Assembly (NCBI RefSeq): GCF_004136015.1
Contig: NZ_CP024866.1
Span: 2,963,522-3,027,521, forward strand
From: Pseudomonas sp. ACM7
GTDB lineage: Bacteria > Pseudomonadota > Gammaproteobacteria > Pseudomonadales > Pseudomonadaceae
DNA length: 64,000 nucleotides
Direction of reading: 5' to 3'
Of the stretch, positions 16,823 through 25,808 are shown in pieces (the stretch's first letter is position 1; each line of letters begins with the position of its first letter). The notes below the pieces were generated by a model. It was given only the letters and a program-made list of their open reading frames with translations, searched no databases and had not been told where the DNA came from. A program made the position numbers and the translations under genes.

Positions 16823-17605
16823 ATGAAGAAACTTATCCATAGCCTCGCGCCTTGGGCGTTGCCGGTGTTGCTGCTGGCGGTGTGGCAGTTGTCGGTGTCG
16901 GCGGGCTGGTTGTCGACACGGATTCTGCCGGCGCCAATCGCCGTCATCGAAGCCGGCGTCAGCCTGGTGCGCAGCGGTGAAATCTGGACTCACCTGGCGA
17001 TCAGCGGCTGGCGTGCGGCGCTGGGCTTCGCCATCGGTGGCAGCATCGGTCTGACCCTGGGCTTCATCACCGGCCTGTCGAAATGGGGCGAGCACCTGCT
17101 CGACAGTTCGGTGCAGATGATCCGCAACGTGCCGCACCTGGCGCTGATTCCACTGGTGATCCTGTGGTTCGGCATCGATGAGTCGGCGAAGATTTTCCTG
17201 GTGGCATTGGGCACGTTGTTCCCGATCTACCTCAACACCTATCACGGCATCCGCAACGTTGATCCGGCGCTGGTGGAAATGTCCCGCAGTTATGGTTTGT
17301 CCGGTTTCAGCCTGTTCCGTCAGGTGATTCTGCCGGGGGCGCTGCCTTCGATTCTGGTCGGCGTGCGGTTCGCGCTGGGCTTCATGTGGCTGACGTTGAT
17401 CGTCGCGGAAACCATTTCCGCCAGCTCCGGCATCGGCTACCTGGCGATGAATGCCCGGGAGTTCCTGCAAACCGACGTGGTGGTACTGGCGATTCTTTTG
17501 TACGCCGTGCTCGGCAAACTCGCCGACCTCGCGGCCCGTGGACTTGAACGCGTGTGGTTGCGCTGGCACCCGGCCTATCAGGTTGTTAAAGGAGGTGCGG
17601 CATGA
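16823..17605 (+). CDS. ssuC: Alkanesulfonate ABC transporter permease
   Basis: The 260-residue inner-membrane permease of the SsuC/TauC class has about six transmembrane helices. The EAA-type cytoplasmic loop is [28 protein letters not shown], which docks onto the ATPase. Other landmarks are [15 protein letters not shown] and [19 protein letters not shown]. It overlaps ssuB by 4 bases (ATGA), indicating translational coupling. Confidence 0.95.
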   Translation: MKKLIHSLAPWALPVLLLAVWQLSVSAGWLSTRILPAPIAVIEAGVSLVRSGEIWTHLAISGWRAALGFAIGGSIGLTLGFITGLSKWGEHLLDSSVQMIRNVPHLALIPLVILWFGIDESAKIFLVALGTLFPIYLNTYHGIRNVDPALVEMSRSYGLSGFSLFRQVILPGALPSILVGVRFALGFMWLTLIVAETISASSGIGYLAMNAREFLQTDVVVLAILLYAVLGKLADLAARGLERVWLRWHPAYQVVKGGAA

Positions 17606-18408
17606 CGGCTCAACAACCTCCACGCCTGCTGCGCGGGATTCCGCTGGTGGTGCGCAAACTGCAAAAAACCTTTGGCTCGCGGCAAGTGCTGCGCGAGATA
17701 GATCTGCACATCCCGGCCGGTCAGTTTGTCGCCGTGGTCGGTCGTAGCGGTTGCGGCAAAAGTACCTTGCTGCGCTTGCTCGCCGGTCTCGACAAACCCA
17801 CGGGCGGTGAATTGCTGGCCGGTTCCGCACCGCTGAGTGAGGCGCGGGAAGACACTCGATTGATGTTCCAGGAAGCACGTTTGCTGCCCTGGAAAAAGGT
17901 CATCGACAACGTCGGCCTCGGGCTCAAGGGCAACTGGCGTCCGCAAGCGCTGGAAGCGTTGGAGTCGGTCGGTCTGGCCGACCGCGCCAATGAATGGCCG
18001 GCCGCCTTGTCCGGTGGCCAGAAGCAACGTGTGGCCCTGGCCCGCGCGCTGATCCATCAACCGCGGTTGCTGTTGCTGGACGAACCGCTGGGCGCGCTGG
18101 ATGCACTGACCCGAATTGAAATGCAGCAGCTGATCGAACGGCTCTGGCAGAAGCACGGTTTCACCGTGTTGCTGGTCACCCACGATGTCAGTGAAGCGGT
18201 GGCGATTGCCGATCGGGTGATCCTGATCGAAGAGGGCGAAGTCGGCCTCGACCTGCACGTTGAGCTGCCGCGCCCTCGGGTTCGCGGCTCCCATCGGCTG
18301 GCGGCGCTGGAAACCGAAGTCCTCAATCGCGTGCTGGCGTTGCCCGGCGAACCGCCGGCACCGGAACCTGTTTCACCATTGCCCACGCAATTGCGTTGGG
18401 CTCAATAA
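17602..18408 (+). CDS. ssuB: Alkanesulfonate ABC transporter ATP-binding protein
   Basis: The 268-residue ABC ATPase drives sulfonate import with SsuA and SsuC. Walker A is GRSGCGKST, the Q-loop lies in [14 protein letters not shown], the signature is [15 protein letters not shown], Walker B is [13 protein letters not shown], and the switch His is in [11 protein letters not shown]. The start overlaps ssuC by 4 bases after an AAAGGAGGTG site. The short Pro-rich C-terminal tail is usual for Pseudomonas SsuB. Confidence 0.96.
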   Translation: MTAQQPPRLLRGIPLVVRKLQKTFGSRQVLREIDLHIPAGQFVAVVGRSGCGKSTLLRLLAGLDKPTGGELLAGSAPLSEAREDTRLMFQEARLLPWKKVIDNVGLGLKGNWRPQALEALESVGLADRANEWPAALSGGQKQRVALARALIHQPRLLLLDEPLGALDALTRIEMQQLIERLWQKHGFTVLLVTHDVSEAVAIADRVILIEEGEVGLDLHVELPRPRVRGSHRLAALETEVLNRVLALPGEPPAPEPVSPLPTQLRWAQ

Positions 18409-18441
18409 CTCAAGCCTTATCCAACGACGGGAATCAACATC

Positions 18442-18657
18442 ATGACAATCAAAGCCATCAACGTTCGCAACCAGTTCAAAGGCTCCATCAAGGAAATCGT
18501 ACTCGGCGACGTGCTGTCCGAAATCGACGTACAGACCGCTTCCGGCATCGTCACCTCGGTGATCACCACTCGCTCGGTGAAAGAGCTGGAACTGGTGGTC
18601 GGCAGCGAAGTGATCGCGTTTGTGAAATCCACCGAGGTGTCGATCGCCAAGTTGTAA
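18442..18657 (+). CDS. ssuF: Mop/TOBE-domain molybdopterin-binding-like protein
   Basis: The 71-residue protein consists of one TOBE/Mop domain (INVRNQFKGSIKEIVLGDVL ... VTSVITTRSVKELELVVG ... VIAFVKSTEVSI). As the last gene of the Pseudomonas ssu operon it corresponds to SsuF, reported as needed for sulfonate use in P. putida although its biochemical role is unclear. Mop proteins generally bind molybdate or similar oxyanions as oligomers; binding of a sulfur oxyanion here is speculation. Confidence 0.92.
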   Translation: MTIKAINVRNQFKGSIKEIVLGDVLSEIDVQTASGIVTSVITTRSVKELELVVGSEVIAFVKSTEVSIAKL

Positions 18658-18674
18658 GCGCGTGCATTGCGCTC

Positions 18675-18710
18675 AACCCCGAAGGGTGTGAACCCTTCGG
18701 GGTTTTTTAT
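18675..18710 (+). terminator. Rho-independent terminator of the ssu operon
   Basis: A 13-bp stem AACCCCGAAGGGT / ACCCTTCGGGGTT with loop GTGA is followed by T residues, 17 bases after ssuF. It also faces the convergent unknown gene ending at 18721, and is one of only two convergent junctions here without a REPIN. Confidence 0.93.
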
Positions 18711-18720
18711 GCGCGGGTGT

Positions 18721-19485
18721 TCAGGGCTCGGGTGCGCAGCGCCAACCGGCGGCGGGCGCGTAGGAGCCGAGTGAAGACAATAGGCGTGGGTCGCTGAATA
18801 GCTCGCTTGCGTTTGGATCGATGTCTGCCGGCAACAGTGGCTGGCCGGTCAGCATGGGCAGTGTGGAATAGTCGATGTGCCACGGGGTTTGCCCGGCGTG
18901 GTGACGGCCGAAAGAGAGTTCGCAGGCAAGCTGCGGCTGAGCGGTGGCCGAGTCGATGTGTTCGCGCAAATGACCACCGGGTTCCAGCGCGACAACCCGG
19001 CTGGCGGCGAACAGAAAGTAGTCACCGGCCAGCACCAGGCAGGCAAATCGCGCCGGATCATCGACCGCCTGCAACCACTGACCGCGACAGGTGCCGCGAG
19101 AGTCCGGCAGCCGCTCCCAGATCTCGTAGTAGCTGTCGTCCAGGGCGGTTTCGACCAGGCGCTCGCTGGTTTCGAAATGCATGCGCCCGATGTCTTCTTC
19201 GGTGCTGACCGGCTGGTAGTCGAGTTTGCGGTGCCACTGGCAGATGTCGCCATTGACCTCGGTTACGCCGGCGAAGCCTTTTTGCTCGCTCAGGGTCAGC
19301 AAGTCAGCGTGACTCAGTTGCTCCAGCGGCAGCGCCGCAAGCGTTGCCGGCGGGATGCGCAGGTCGGCAAACAAACGCGGGGTTTGCAGCCAGTACACGG
19401 CTGTTTCGCTGTCGACGCGCCCCGACTGGAATTTGATCAGGCGTCGTTGCCACACGCCAAGGTAGTTGTCTGGAACGTGTGCCAT
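18721..19485 (-). CDS. Conserved hypothetical protein, possibly HRI1-like
   Basis: The 254-residue cytoplasmic protein has no signal peptide. Visible features are a Trp-rich opening (YLGVWQRRLIKFQSG, VYWLQTPRLFADLRIP) and segments such as GDICQWHRKLDYQP, DSYYEIWERLPDS and FLFAASRVVAL. The two-lobed, beta-rich pattern recalls the HRI1 family known from fungi, but that is recall without a search. ATG 19485 has GAGG before it; a GTG 6 bases earlier is less likely. It lies 15 bases downstream of the TetR gene, so both are probably one transcript. Confidence 0.7.
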   Translation of the reverse strand: MAHVPDNYLGVWQRRLIKFQSGRVDSETAVYWLQTPRLFADLRIPPATLAALPLEQLSHADLLTLSEQKGFAGVTEVNGDICQWHRKLDYQPVSTEEDIGRMHFETSERLVETALDDSYYEIWERLPDSRGTCRGQWLQAVDDPARFACLVLAGDYFLFAASRVVALEPGGHLREHIDSATAQPQLACELSFGRHHAGQTPWHIDYSTLPMLTGQPLLPADIDPNASELFSDPRLLSSLGSYAPAAGWRCAPEP

Positions 19486-19500
19486 GAACACCTCGTTGCG

Positions 19501-20133
19501 TTATGCGTCGCGCTTGGACAGGTAGGGCGGCAAATACAGACCCAGATAGGCGTCGAATACCCGCATGCCTTCTTCGGCCATGCGTGGGGTGATCTGTCCG
19601 TGTTGTTGCACCGAGCGCGCATAGACGCGGTCGCCGAGTTCCATGGCCAGGGCAAACACATCAACGTCCGTCGGCAATCTCGGCAGCTCGAAGTGGTGGT
19701 CGAAGAGTTTGTGCATCAGGTCGCCGAGTTCGATGTCGTGCTGGCGGTCGGCCTGGGTGACTTCGGTCAGCCCGTGCTGGGCAAGAATGAGCTGTCGGGC
19801 GGCGGCGTCTTCGCTGTAGATCGCGAGCATGCGTTGTTCCACCATTCGCGACAGATCGCGCCAGCCGTTGAGGGCGTCATGGTCGATGGGCGCTTGCAGG
19901 CAGGCACGGAACGCAGCATGGACGTCGGCCGTCAGGGCTTCGAGCAGCGCCGGGACGCTGGCAAAGAAGTGGTAGACGGAGGAGGGCGGGATCTCCGCGC
20001 GTTCGGCGACGCTATAGATCGACAGACTGGCCACGCCCTCGGCAGCCAGCAGTGTGCGGGCGGCATCGAGTATCGAATCGATCCGGGCCTGGCTGCGGGC
20101 GCGGGGTTTGCGAATGGTGGCGGTGCGCGTCAT
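19501..20133 (-). CDS. TetR family transcriptional regulator
   Basis: The 210-residue protein has an N-terminal TetR helix-turn-helix (about 12-58: ARIDSILDAARTLLAAEG, LSIYSVAERAEIPPSSVYHFF) and an all-helical ligand domain. ATG 20131-20133 follows GGAGACTTCA. A basic N-terminal stretch (TIRKPRARSQ) precedes the HTH. It probably represses its own operon with the downstream unknown gene; the ligand is unknown. Confidence 0.9.
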   Translation of the reverse strand: MTRTATIRKPRARSQARIDSILDAARTLLAAEGVASLSIYSVAERAEIPPSSVYHFFASVPALLEALTADVHAAFRACLQAPIDHDALNGWRDLSRMVEQRMLAIYSEDAAARQLILAQHGLTEVTQADRQHDIELGDLMHKLFDHHFELPRLPTDVDVFALAMELGDRVYARSVQQHGQITPRMAEEGMRVFDAYLGLYLPPYLSKRDA

Positions 20134-20194
20134 TGAAGTCTCCTGCGGGGCAGCGGGCATTGTACGAGCAGGGTTTGATGTTGTCTGCCCGGAC

Positions 20195-20290
20195 GCCTTC
20201 GCGAGCAAGCCCGCTCCCACATTTGATCTCCAGTGAACATAGTGTTTGTGTACGGCAGAGATCAAATGTGGGAGCGGGCTTGCTCGCGAA
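20195..20290. repeat. REPIN, GGGC arm type
   Basis: The loop (GATCTCCAGTGAACATAG...TGTACGGCAGAGATC) is closely similar to that of the element at 49598. It lies between the leftward spuI and the leftward TetR gene. Confidence 0.9.
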
Positions 20291-20321
20291 GCAGGCGCCT
20301 CGGTCCCGTTGAAAAAAAGCC

Positions 20322-20366
20322 ATAAAAAAACGCCGCAGGCCTTTTCAGCCGGCGGCGTTGTTTTTA
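20322..20366 (-). terminator. Rho-independent terminator of spuI
   Basis: Read leftwards, stem AACGCCGC...GCGGCGTT is followed by seven T. It begins about 11 bases after the spuI stop. The mirrored T run on the other side could also serve rightward transcripts. Confidence 0.88.
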
Positions 20367-20376
20367 CTGCAACCGC

Positions 20377-21753
20377 TTAAACGGTATGCAGGTACCAGTT
20401 GTACTCGAGGTCGGAGATGGAGTGTTCGAACTCCTCCAGCTCGCTTTCCTTACAGGCCACGAAGATATCGATGTATTTCGGATCGATGTACTTGGCCATG
20501 ACTTCGCTGTCGTCCAGCTCACGCAATGCATCGCGCAGGTTGTTCGGCAGGCTTTGCTCGTTCTGCTCGTAGGAGTTGCCTTCCACGGGTGCGCCCGGTT
20601 CGATCTTGTTGGTCAGGCCGTGGTGCACGCCTGCCAGGACCGAAGCCATCAGCAGGTACGGGTTGGCATCGGCGCCGGCAACGCGGTGTTCCAGACGGAC
20701 CGCATCGGCGGAACCAGTCGGCACACGCACTGCAACAGTACGGTTGTCCAGACCCCAGCACGGTGCGTTCGGCACGTAGAACTGTGCGCCGAAACGACGG
20801 TAGGAGTTGACGTTCGGGCAGAGGAAAGCCATCTGCGCCGGTAGGGTCTCGAGCACACCGCCGATCGCGTGACGCAGTGCGGCGTTCTGCTCGGGATCCT
20901 CACTGGCAAAAATGTTTTTGCCGTCTCTATCAAGAATCGAGATATGTACGTGCAGACCGTTGCCCGCCTGGCCCGGATAAGGCTTGGCCATGAAGGTGGT
21001 GTCCATTTCATGGTCGTAGGCGATGTTTTTGATCAAACGCTTGAGCAGGACCGCGTAGTCGCAGGCCTTGATCGGGTCGGCCACGTGGTGCAGGTTCACT
21101 TCGAACTGCGCCGGGGCACTTTCCTTGACGATCGCGTCGGCAGGGATGCCTTGCTCTTTCGCACCTTCCAGAATGTCCTGGAGGCAGTCGACGTATTCGT
21201 CGAGGTCGTCGATCAGGTAAACCTGTGTCGAATGCGGGCGTTTGCCGGAGATTGGCGAGCGAGGTGGTTGTGGGCGACCGTTCACGTTCTCCTGGTCGAT
21301 CAAGTAGAACTCCAGTTCGAACGCGGCGCAGATGGTCAGACCCATCTCGTCGAACTTGGCAACGACTTGACGCAGGACTTCACGGGGATCCGCGAAGAAA
21401 GGTTCACCTTCGAGTTCGTGCATGGTCATTAACAGTTGCGCGGTAGGGCGCTTCTGCCAAGGCTCGTTGCACAGGGTGTCAGGGATTGGATAGCAGATTC
21501 GGTCAGCATCGCCGATGTCCAGGCCCAAGCCGGTGCTTTCCACCGTCGAGCCATTGATATCCAGAGCAAATAGAGAGGCCGGCAGGTTGATGCCTTTCTC
21601 GTAAACCTTGTGGAGGCTGGTGCGTTCAATGCGCTTGCCGCGCACCACACCATTCATATCCGCAATCAGAAGGTCAACGTACAGAACCTCAGGATGTTCC
21701 TTAAGGAACGCGTTCGCTTCGTTAAGCTGAACGGCACGCGGGGGTACCGACAT
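20377..21753 (-). CDS. spuI: Glutamate-polyamine ligase (glutamine-synthetase family)
   Basis: The 458-residue enzyme belongs to the PuuA/PauA group of glutamine-synthetase-like ligases that join glutamate to putrescine or other polyamines with ATP. Visible are the beta-grasp N-domain (LYVDLLIADMNGVVRGKRI), the metal/ATP core CAAFELEFYLI and FEVNLHH, NGLHVHIS, and the catalytic-loop equivalent LEHRVAGADANPYL. It diverges from spuA exactly as spuI does from spuABCDEFGH in PAO1. Its paralogue spuB lies 1 kb away, so the two may differ in polyamine preference. Confidence 0.93.
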   Translation of the reverse strand: MSVPPRAVQLNEANAFLKEHPEVLYVDLLIADMNGVVRGKRIERTSLHKVYEKGINLPASLFALDINGSTVESTGLGLDIGDADRICYPIPDTLCNEPWQKRPTAQLLMTMHELEGEPFFADPREVLRQVVAKFDEMGLTICAAFELEFYLIDQENVNGRPQPPRSPISGKRPHSTQVYLIDDLDEYVDCLQDILEGAKEQGIPADAIVKESAPAQFEVNLHHVADPIKACDYAVLLKRLIKNIAYDHEMDTTFMAKPYPGQAGNGLHVHISILDRDGKNIFASEDPEQNAALRHAIGGVLETLPAQMAFLCPNVNSYRRFGAQFYVPNAPCWGLDNRTVAVRVPTGSADAVRLEHRVAGADANPYLLMASVLAGVHHGLTNKIEPGAPVEGNSYEQNEQSLPNNLRDALRELDDSEVMAKYIDPKYIDIFVACKESELEEFEHSISDLEYNWYLHTV

Positions 21754-21853
21754 GATGCAACACCTTTGTTGTTAAAAATATCAATCATTGATCTCTTCGG
21801 GTTTCAGTCAACCCGAACGGCATGCCGAAGTCAAGCGAGGCCTTTTTTGCCCT

Positions 21854-21878
21854 AAAAAAGCACCCGTGGGGCTTTTTT
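21854..21878. terminator. Terminator-like hairpin inside the spuI-spuA divergent region
   Basis: AAAAAAGC-A-CCC-GT-GGG-GCTTTTTT forms a hairpin with a T run in either direction. It lies 101 bases upstream of the spuI ATG, within a 278-base region between divergent genes where no converging transcript ends, so an attenuator role in the spuI leader is possible. The remainder, to 22031, is T-rich near 21947-21977 and contains the spuA promoter by position. Confidence 0.55.
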
Positions 21879-22031
21879 GAGGCACTTTGGGGCGTTTTTA
21901 TGCCTTTGAGCGCTTTAGCGTCTGCGGGCTTGAGCGGGCCGTGTTGTATTTTTTACGGGGGTGTTGTGTAAAAAAATGAACAAGGCTAAGCTCGATTCAA
22001 ACCCATAACACCAATAATACCGGGGTGCTTC

Positions 22032-22808
22032 ATGTCTCGCCTGCCGTTAATCGGCGTGACCGCCTGCTCTAAGCAGATCGGTCTGCATGCTTATCACATC
22101 AGTGGCGACAAGTACGTCCGCGCCGTGGCCTCAGCGGCCAAGGGGCTGCCGGTGATTCTTCCGTCCCTGGCTGATTTGCTGGCACCGTCCGATATTCTGG
22201 ACGGTCTGGATGGCATCCTCTTTACAGGCTCTCCTTCCAATATAGAACCGTTTCACTATAGCGGCCCAGCCAGCGCACCGGGCACTGCTCATGATTCTGC
22301 ACGCGATGCCACCACCCTCCCGTTGATCCGCGCTGCAGTCGAGGCCGGTATTCCCGTACTCGGTATTTGCCGCGGCTTCCAGGAAATGAATGTGGCGTTC
22401 GGCGGCAGCCTGCATCAAAAAGTCCACGAAGCCGGTCCATTCATGGATCACCGTGAAGACGATAGCCTACCGCTTGAAGGACAGTATGCGCCAAGTCACC
22501 CGGTGCACATTCAACCGGGTGGTGTGCTCGCAGGTCTGGGCCTGGCGAGCGAGATACACGTCAATTCGATTCATGGTCAGGGCGTTGAACGTCTGGCGCC
22601 GGGTCTTTGCGTCGAGGCCTTGGCTCCCGACGGGTTGATCGAGGCAGTCTCGGTCCCGCAGGGCGAGGGTTTTGCTTTGGGAGTGCAATGGCATCCCGAA
22701 TGGCAGGTAAGCTCAAACCCGGATTACCTTGCGATCTTTCAGGCATTTGGCGATGCCTGTCGTAAGCGCGCATTACAACGCGACGCCGATGCGTCAAACA
22801 ACGCCTGA
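22032..22808 (+). CDS. spuA: Gamma-glutamyl-GABA hydrolase, class I glutamine amidotransferase-like
   Basis: The 258-residue PuuD/SpuA-type peptidase C26 releases GABA from gamma-glutamyl-GABA at the end of the polyamine route. The triad is visible: nucleophile Cys in VLGICRGFQEMNVAFGG, and His/Glu in VQWHPEWQ. The opening MSRLPLIGVTACSKQIGLHAYHI is family-typical. It is the first gene of an eight-gene operon, 36 bases before spuB. Confidence 0.94.
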   Translation: MSRLPLIGVTACSKQIGLHAYHISGDKYVRAVASAAKGLPVILPSLADLLAPSDILDGLDGILFTGSPSNIEPFHYSGPASAPGTAHDSARDATTLPLIRAAVEAGIPVLGICRGFQEMNVAFGGSLHQKVHEAGPFMDHREDDSLPLEGQYAPSHPVHIQPGGVLAGLGLASEIHVNSIHGQGVERLAPGLCVEALAPDGLIEAVSVPQGEGFALGVQWHPEWQVSSNPDYLAIFQAFGDACRKRALQRDADASNNA

Positions 22809-22844
22809 CTTATAAGAGTCAGGAAACTCAGCCTAGAGGCATTT

Positions 22845-24203
22845 ATGAGTAACAACCTCGACCAGCTCACCGATTGGTTGAAAGACCACAAGATCACAGA
22901 AGTCGAATGCATGATCGCCGACTTGACCGGGATCACCCGGGGCAAGATTTCGCCGACCAACAAGTTCATTGCCGAAAAAGGCATGCGCCTGCCCGAGAGC
23001 GTTCTGTTGCAGACCGTGACCGGCGACTATGTCGAAGACGACATCTATTACGAACTGCTCGACCCGGCCGACATCGACATGATCTGCCGCCCCGACCAGA
23101 ACGCGGTATTCCTGGTGCCCTGGGCCATCGAGCCCACCGCTCAGGTGATCCACGACACCTACGACAAGCAAGGCAACCCGATCGAGCTGTCGCCGCGCAA
23201 CGTGCTCAAAAAGGTGCTGAAACTCTATTCCGACAAGGGCTGGCAGCCGATCGTGGCGCCAGAAATGGAGTTCTACCTGACCAAGCGCTGCGAAGACCCG
23301 GACTTCCCGCTGCAACCGCCGGTTGGCCGATCCGGTCGCCCGGAAACCGGTCGCCAGTCCTTCTCGATTGAAGCGGCAAACGAATTCGATCCATTGTTCG
23401 AAGACGTCTACGACTGGTGCGAATTGCAGGAGCTGGACCTCGACACGCTGATCCACGAGGACGGCACGGCGCAGATGGAAATCAACTTCCGTCACGGCGA
23501 TGCCCTGTCCCTGGCCGACCAGATCCTGGTGTTCAAACGCACCATGCGCGAAGCCGCGCTCAAGCACAACGTGGCAGCCACTTTCATGGCCAAACCCATG
23601 ACCGGCGAGCCGGGCAGTGCGATGCACTTGCACCAGAGCATCATCGACATCGAGACCGGCAAGAACGTCTTCTCCAATGAAGACGGGACCATGAGCCAGC
23701 TGTTCCTGAACCACATCGGTGGTTTGCAGAAACTGATCCCCGAGTTGTTGCCGCTGTTCGCGCCGAACGTGAACTCGTTCCGCCGCTTCCTGCCGGACAC
23801 CTCGGCACCGGTGAACGTGGAGTGGGGCGAGGAGAACCGCACCGTGGGCCTGCGGGTTCCGGATGCCGGGCCGCAAAACCGTCGGGTGGAAAACCGCCTG
23901 CCGGGCGCCGACGCCAACCCGTACCTGGCGATTGCCGCGAGCCTGCTCTGCGGTTACATCGGCATGGTCGAAGGCTTGAACCCGAGTGCGCCGGTGGTGG
24001 GCCGTGGCTATGAACGCCGCAACCTGCGCCTGCCACTGACCATCGAAGACGCGCTGGAACGTATGGAACACAGCGCGACTATCGAGAAGTACCTGGGCAA
24101 GAAATTCATCACTGGCTACGTCGCGGTCAAGCGGGCCGAGCATGAAAACTTCAAGCGCGTGATCAGTTCGTGGGAGCGGGAATTCCTGCTCTTCGCCGTC
24201 TGA
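22845..24203 (+). CDS. spuB: Glutamate-polyamine ligase (glutamine-synthetase family)
   Basis: The 452-residue protein is a paralogue of SpuI and of E. coli PuuA. It activates putrescine or a related amine as a gamma-glutamyl amide. Landmarks are ECMIADLTGITRGKISPTNK, VAPEMEFYLTKRCEDPD, AQMEINFRHGDAL, AMHLHQSI and VENRLPGADANPYLAIA. ATG 22845 follows GAGGCATTT. It lies between the GABA-releasing spuA and the transaminase spuC, so the order supports the gamma-glutamylation pathway. Confidence 0.94.
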   Translation: MSNNLDQLTDWLKDHKITEVECMIADLTGITRGKISPTNKFIAEKGMRLPESVLLQTVTGDYVEDDIYYELLDPADIDMICRPDQNAVFLVPWAIEPTAQVIHDTYDKQGNPIELSPRNVLKKVLKLYSDKGWQPIVAPEMEFYLTKRCEDPDFPLQPPVGRSGRPETGRQSFSIEAANEFDPLFEDVYDWCELQELDLDTLIHEDGTAQMEINFRHGDALSLADQILVFKRTMREAALKHNVAATFMAKPMTGEPGSAMHLHQSIIDIETGKNVFSNEDGTMSQLFLNHIGGLQKLIPELLPLFAPNVNSFRRFLPDTSAPVNVEWGEENRTVGLRVPDAGPQNRRVENRLPGADANPYLAIAASLLCGYIGMVEGLNPSAPVVGRGYERRNLRLPLTIEDALERMEHSATIEKYLGKKFITGYVAVKRAEHENFKRVISSWEREFLLFAV

Positions 24204-24261
24204 TGCGCCGGGCTCGGCCGGAAATCGCCGCGCCTTTCACTGAAATCTTAGGAGAATTCGC

Positions 24262-25626
24262 ATGACCAGCAACAACCCGCAAACCCGTGAATGGCAAACC
24301 CTGAGCAACGATCACCACCTGGCCCCGTTCAGCGATTTCAAGCAGCTGAAAGAGAAAGGCCCACGGATCATCACCAACGCCAAGGGCGTTTACCTCTGGG
24401 ACAGCGAAGGCAACAAGATCCTCGACGGTATGGCCGGACTGTGGTGCGTAGCCATCGGCTACGGTCGCGATGAACTGGCCGATGCCGCCAGTAAACAAAT
24501 GCGCGAACTGCCTTACTACAACCTGTTTTTCCAGACGGCTCACCCGCCGGTGCTGGAACTGGCCAAGGCCATCTCCGACATCGCGCCACAAGGCATGAAC
24601 CATGTGTTCTTCACCGGTTCCGGCTCTGAAGGCAACGACACCATGCTGCGTATGGTTCGTCACTACTGGGCGATCAAGGGCCAGCCGAAGAAGAAAGTCA
24701 TCATCAGCCGCAAGAACGGTTATCACGGTTCCACCGTGGCCGGCGCGAGTCTGGGTGGCATGACGTACATGCACGAACAAGGCGACTTGCCGATTCCGGG
24801 CATCGTCCACATCGCGCAGCCGTACTGGTTCGCTGAAGGCGGCGAGATGACACCGGAAGAGTTCGGTATCTGGGCGGCCAATCAGCTGGAAGAGAAAATT
24901 CTGGAAGTCGGCGTGGACAACGTCGGTGCCTTTATTGCCGAGCCGATCCAGGGTGCCGGCGGCGTGATCATTCCGCCAGACACCTACTGGCCGCGCATCA
25001 AGGAAATCCTCGCCAAGTACGACATCCTGTTCGTGGCTGACGAAGTGATCTGTGGTTTCGGCCGTACCGGTGAGTGGTTCGGTAGCGATTTCTACGACCT
25101 CAAACCCGACATGATGACCATCGCCAAAGGCCTGACGTCCGGCTACATCCCTATGGGTGGCCTGATCGTGCGTGACGAAGTGGTTGCGGTGCTCAATGAA
25201 GGTGGCGATTTCAACCACGGTTTCACCTATTCCGGGCACCCGGTGGCTGCTGCGGTGGCACTGGAGAACATCCGCATCTTGCGCGAAGAAAAAATTATCG
25301 AGCGCGTTCATGCAGAAACGGCACCCTATTTGCAAAAGCGTCTAAGGGAACTGAACGATCACCCGCTGGTGGGGGAAGTGCGTGGGGTGGGTTTGCTGGG
25401 GGCGATCGAGCTGGTGCAGGACAAAGCCACTCGCAAGCGTTACGAAGGTAAGGGCGCCGGCATGATTTGCCGCACGTTCTGCTTCGAAAACGGCCTGATC
25501 ATGCGCGCCGTCGGCGACACCATGATCATCGCTCCGCCACTGGTGATTACACCGGCTGAAATCGATGAGTTGGTGACCAAGGCACGCAAGTGTCTGGACC
25601 TGACCCTCAGTGCATTGCAGGGCTAA
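24262..25626 (+). CDS. spuC: Putrescine/polyamine-pyruvate aminotransferase
   Basis: This 454-residue class III PLP transaminase moves the amino group of putrescine or its gamma-glutamyl form to pyruvate. The PLP lysine is K289 in MTIAKGLTSGYIPMGG. FTGSGSEGNDTMLRMVRHYW binds the PLP phosphate, and LFVADEVICGFGRTGEWF holds the pyridine-nitrogen Asp. The length is normal. It is 58 bases after spuB. The same family includes industrial amine transaminases, so its substrate range may be broad. Confidence 0.95.
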   Translation: MTSNNPQTREWQTLSNDHHLAPFSDFKQLKEKGPRIITNAKGVYLWDSEGNKILDGMAGLWCVAIGYGRDELADAASKQMRELPYYNLFFQTAHPPVLELAKAISDIAPQGMNHVFFTGSGSEGNDTMLRMVRHYWAIKGQPKKKVIISRKNGYHGSTVAGASLGGMTYMHEQGDLPIPGIVHIAQPYWFAEGGEMTPEEFGIWAANQLEEKILEVGVDNVGAFIAEPIQGAGGVIIPPDTYWPRIKEILAKYDILFVADEVICGFGRTGEWFGSDFYDLKPDMMTIAKGLTSGYIPMGGLIVRDEVVAVLNEGGDFNHGFTYSGHPVAAAVALENIRILREEKIIERVHAETAPYLQKRLRELNDHPLVGEVRGVGLLGAIELVQDKATRKRYEGKGAGMICRTFCFENGLIMRAVGDTMIIAPPLVITPAEIDELVTKARKCLDLTLSALQG

Positions 25627-25633
25627 GTGCTAG

Positions 25634-25672
25634 GCTCTGAGCGGGGTGTGAAGTTCGCATTTCGCTCAGAGC
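25634..25672 (+). other. Intercistronic hairpin between spuC and spuD
   Basis: A perfect 10-bp dyad GCTCTGAGCG / CGCTCAGAGC with a 19-base loop starts 8 bases after spuC and lacks a T run. It may act in mRNA processing or stability and set off the transport half of the operon. The remaining 137 bases to spuD are AT-rich near 25770-25800 and could hold a secondary promoter. Confidence 0.6.
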
Positions 25673-25808
25673 AAACGAAGGATAGGTCTTTCCTTGAAAG
25701 CCTGCCTTGGATCTTGCCAGACTACCGGTTGTTTTAGTTGCCCAGGAATAGGCCGCTGGCTCTTGGTTAACAAGAACGTGGTTAAAAAGAAAAATTGGAG
25801 CATTACGC

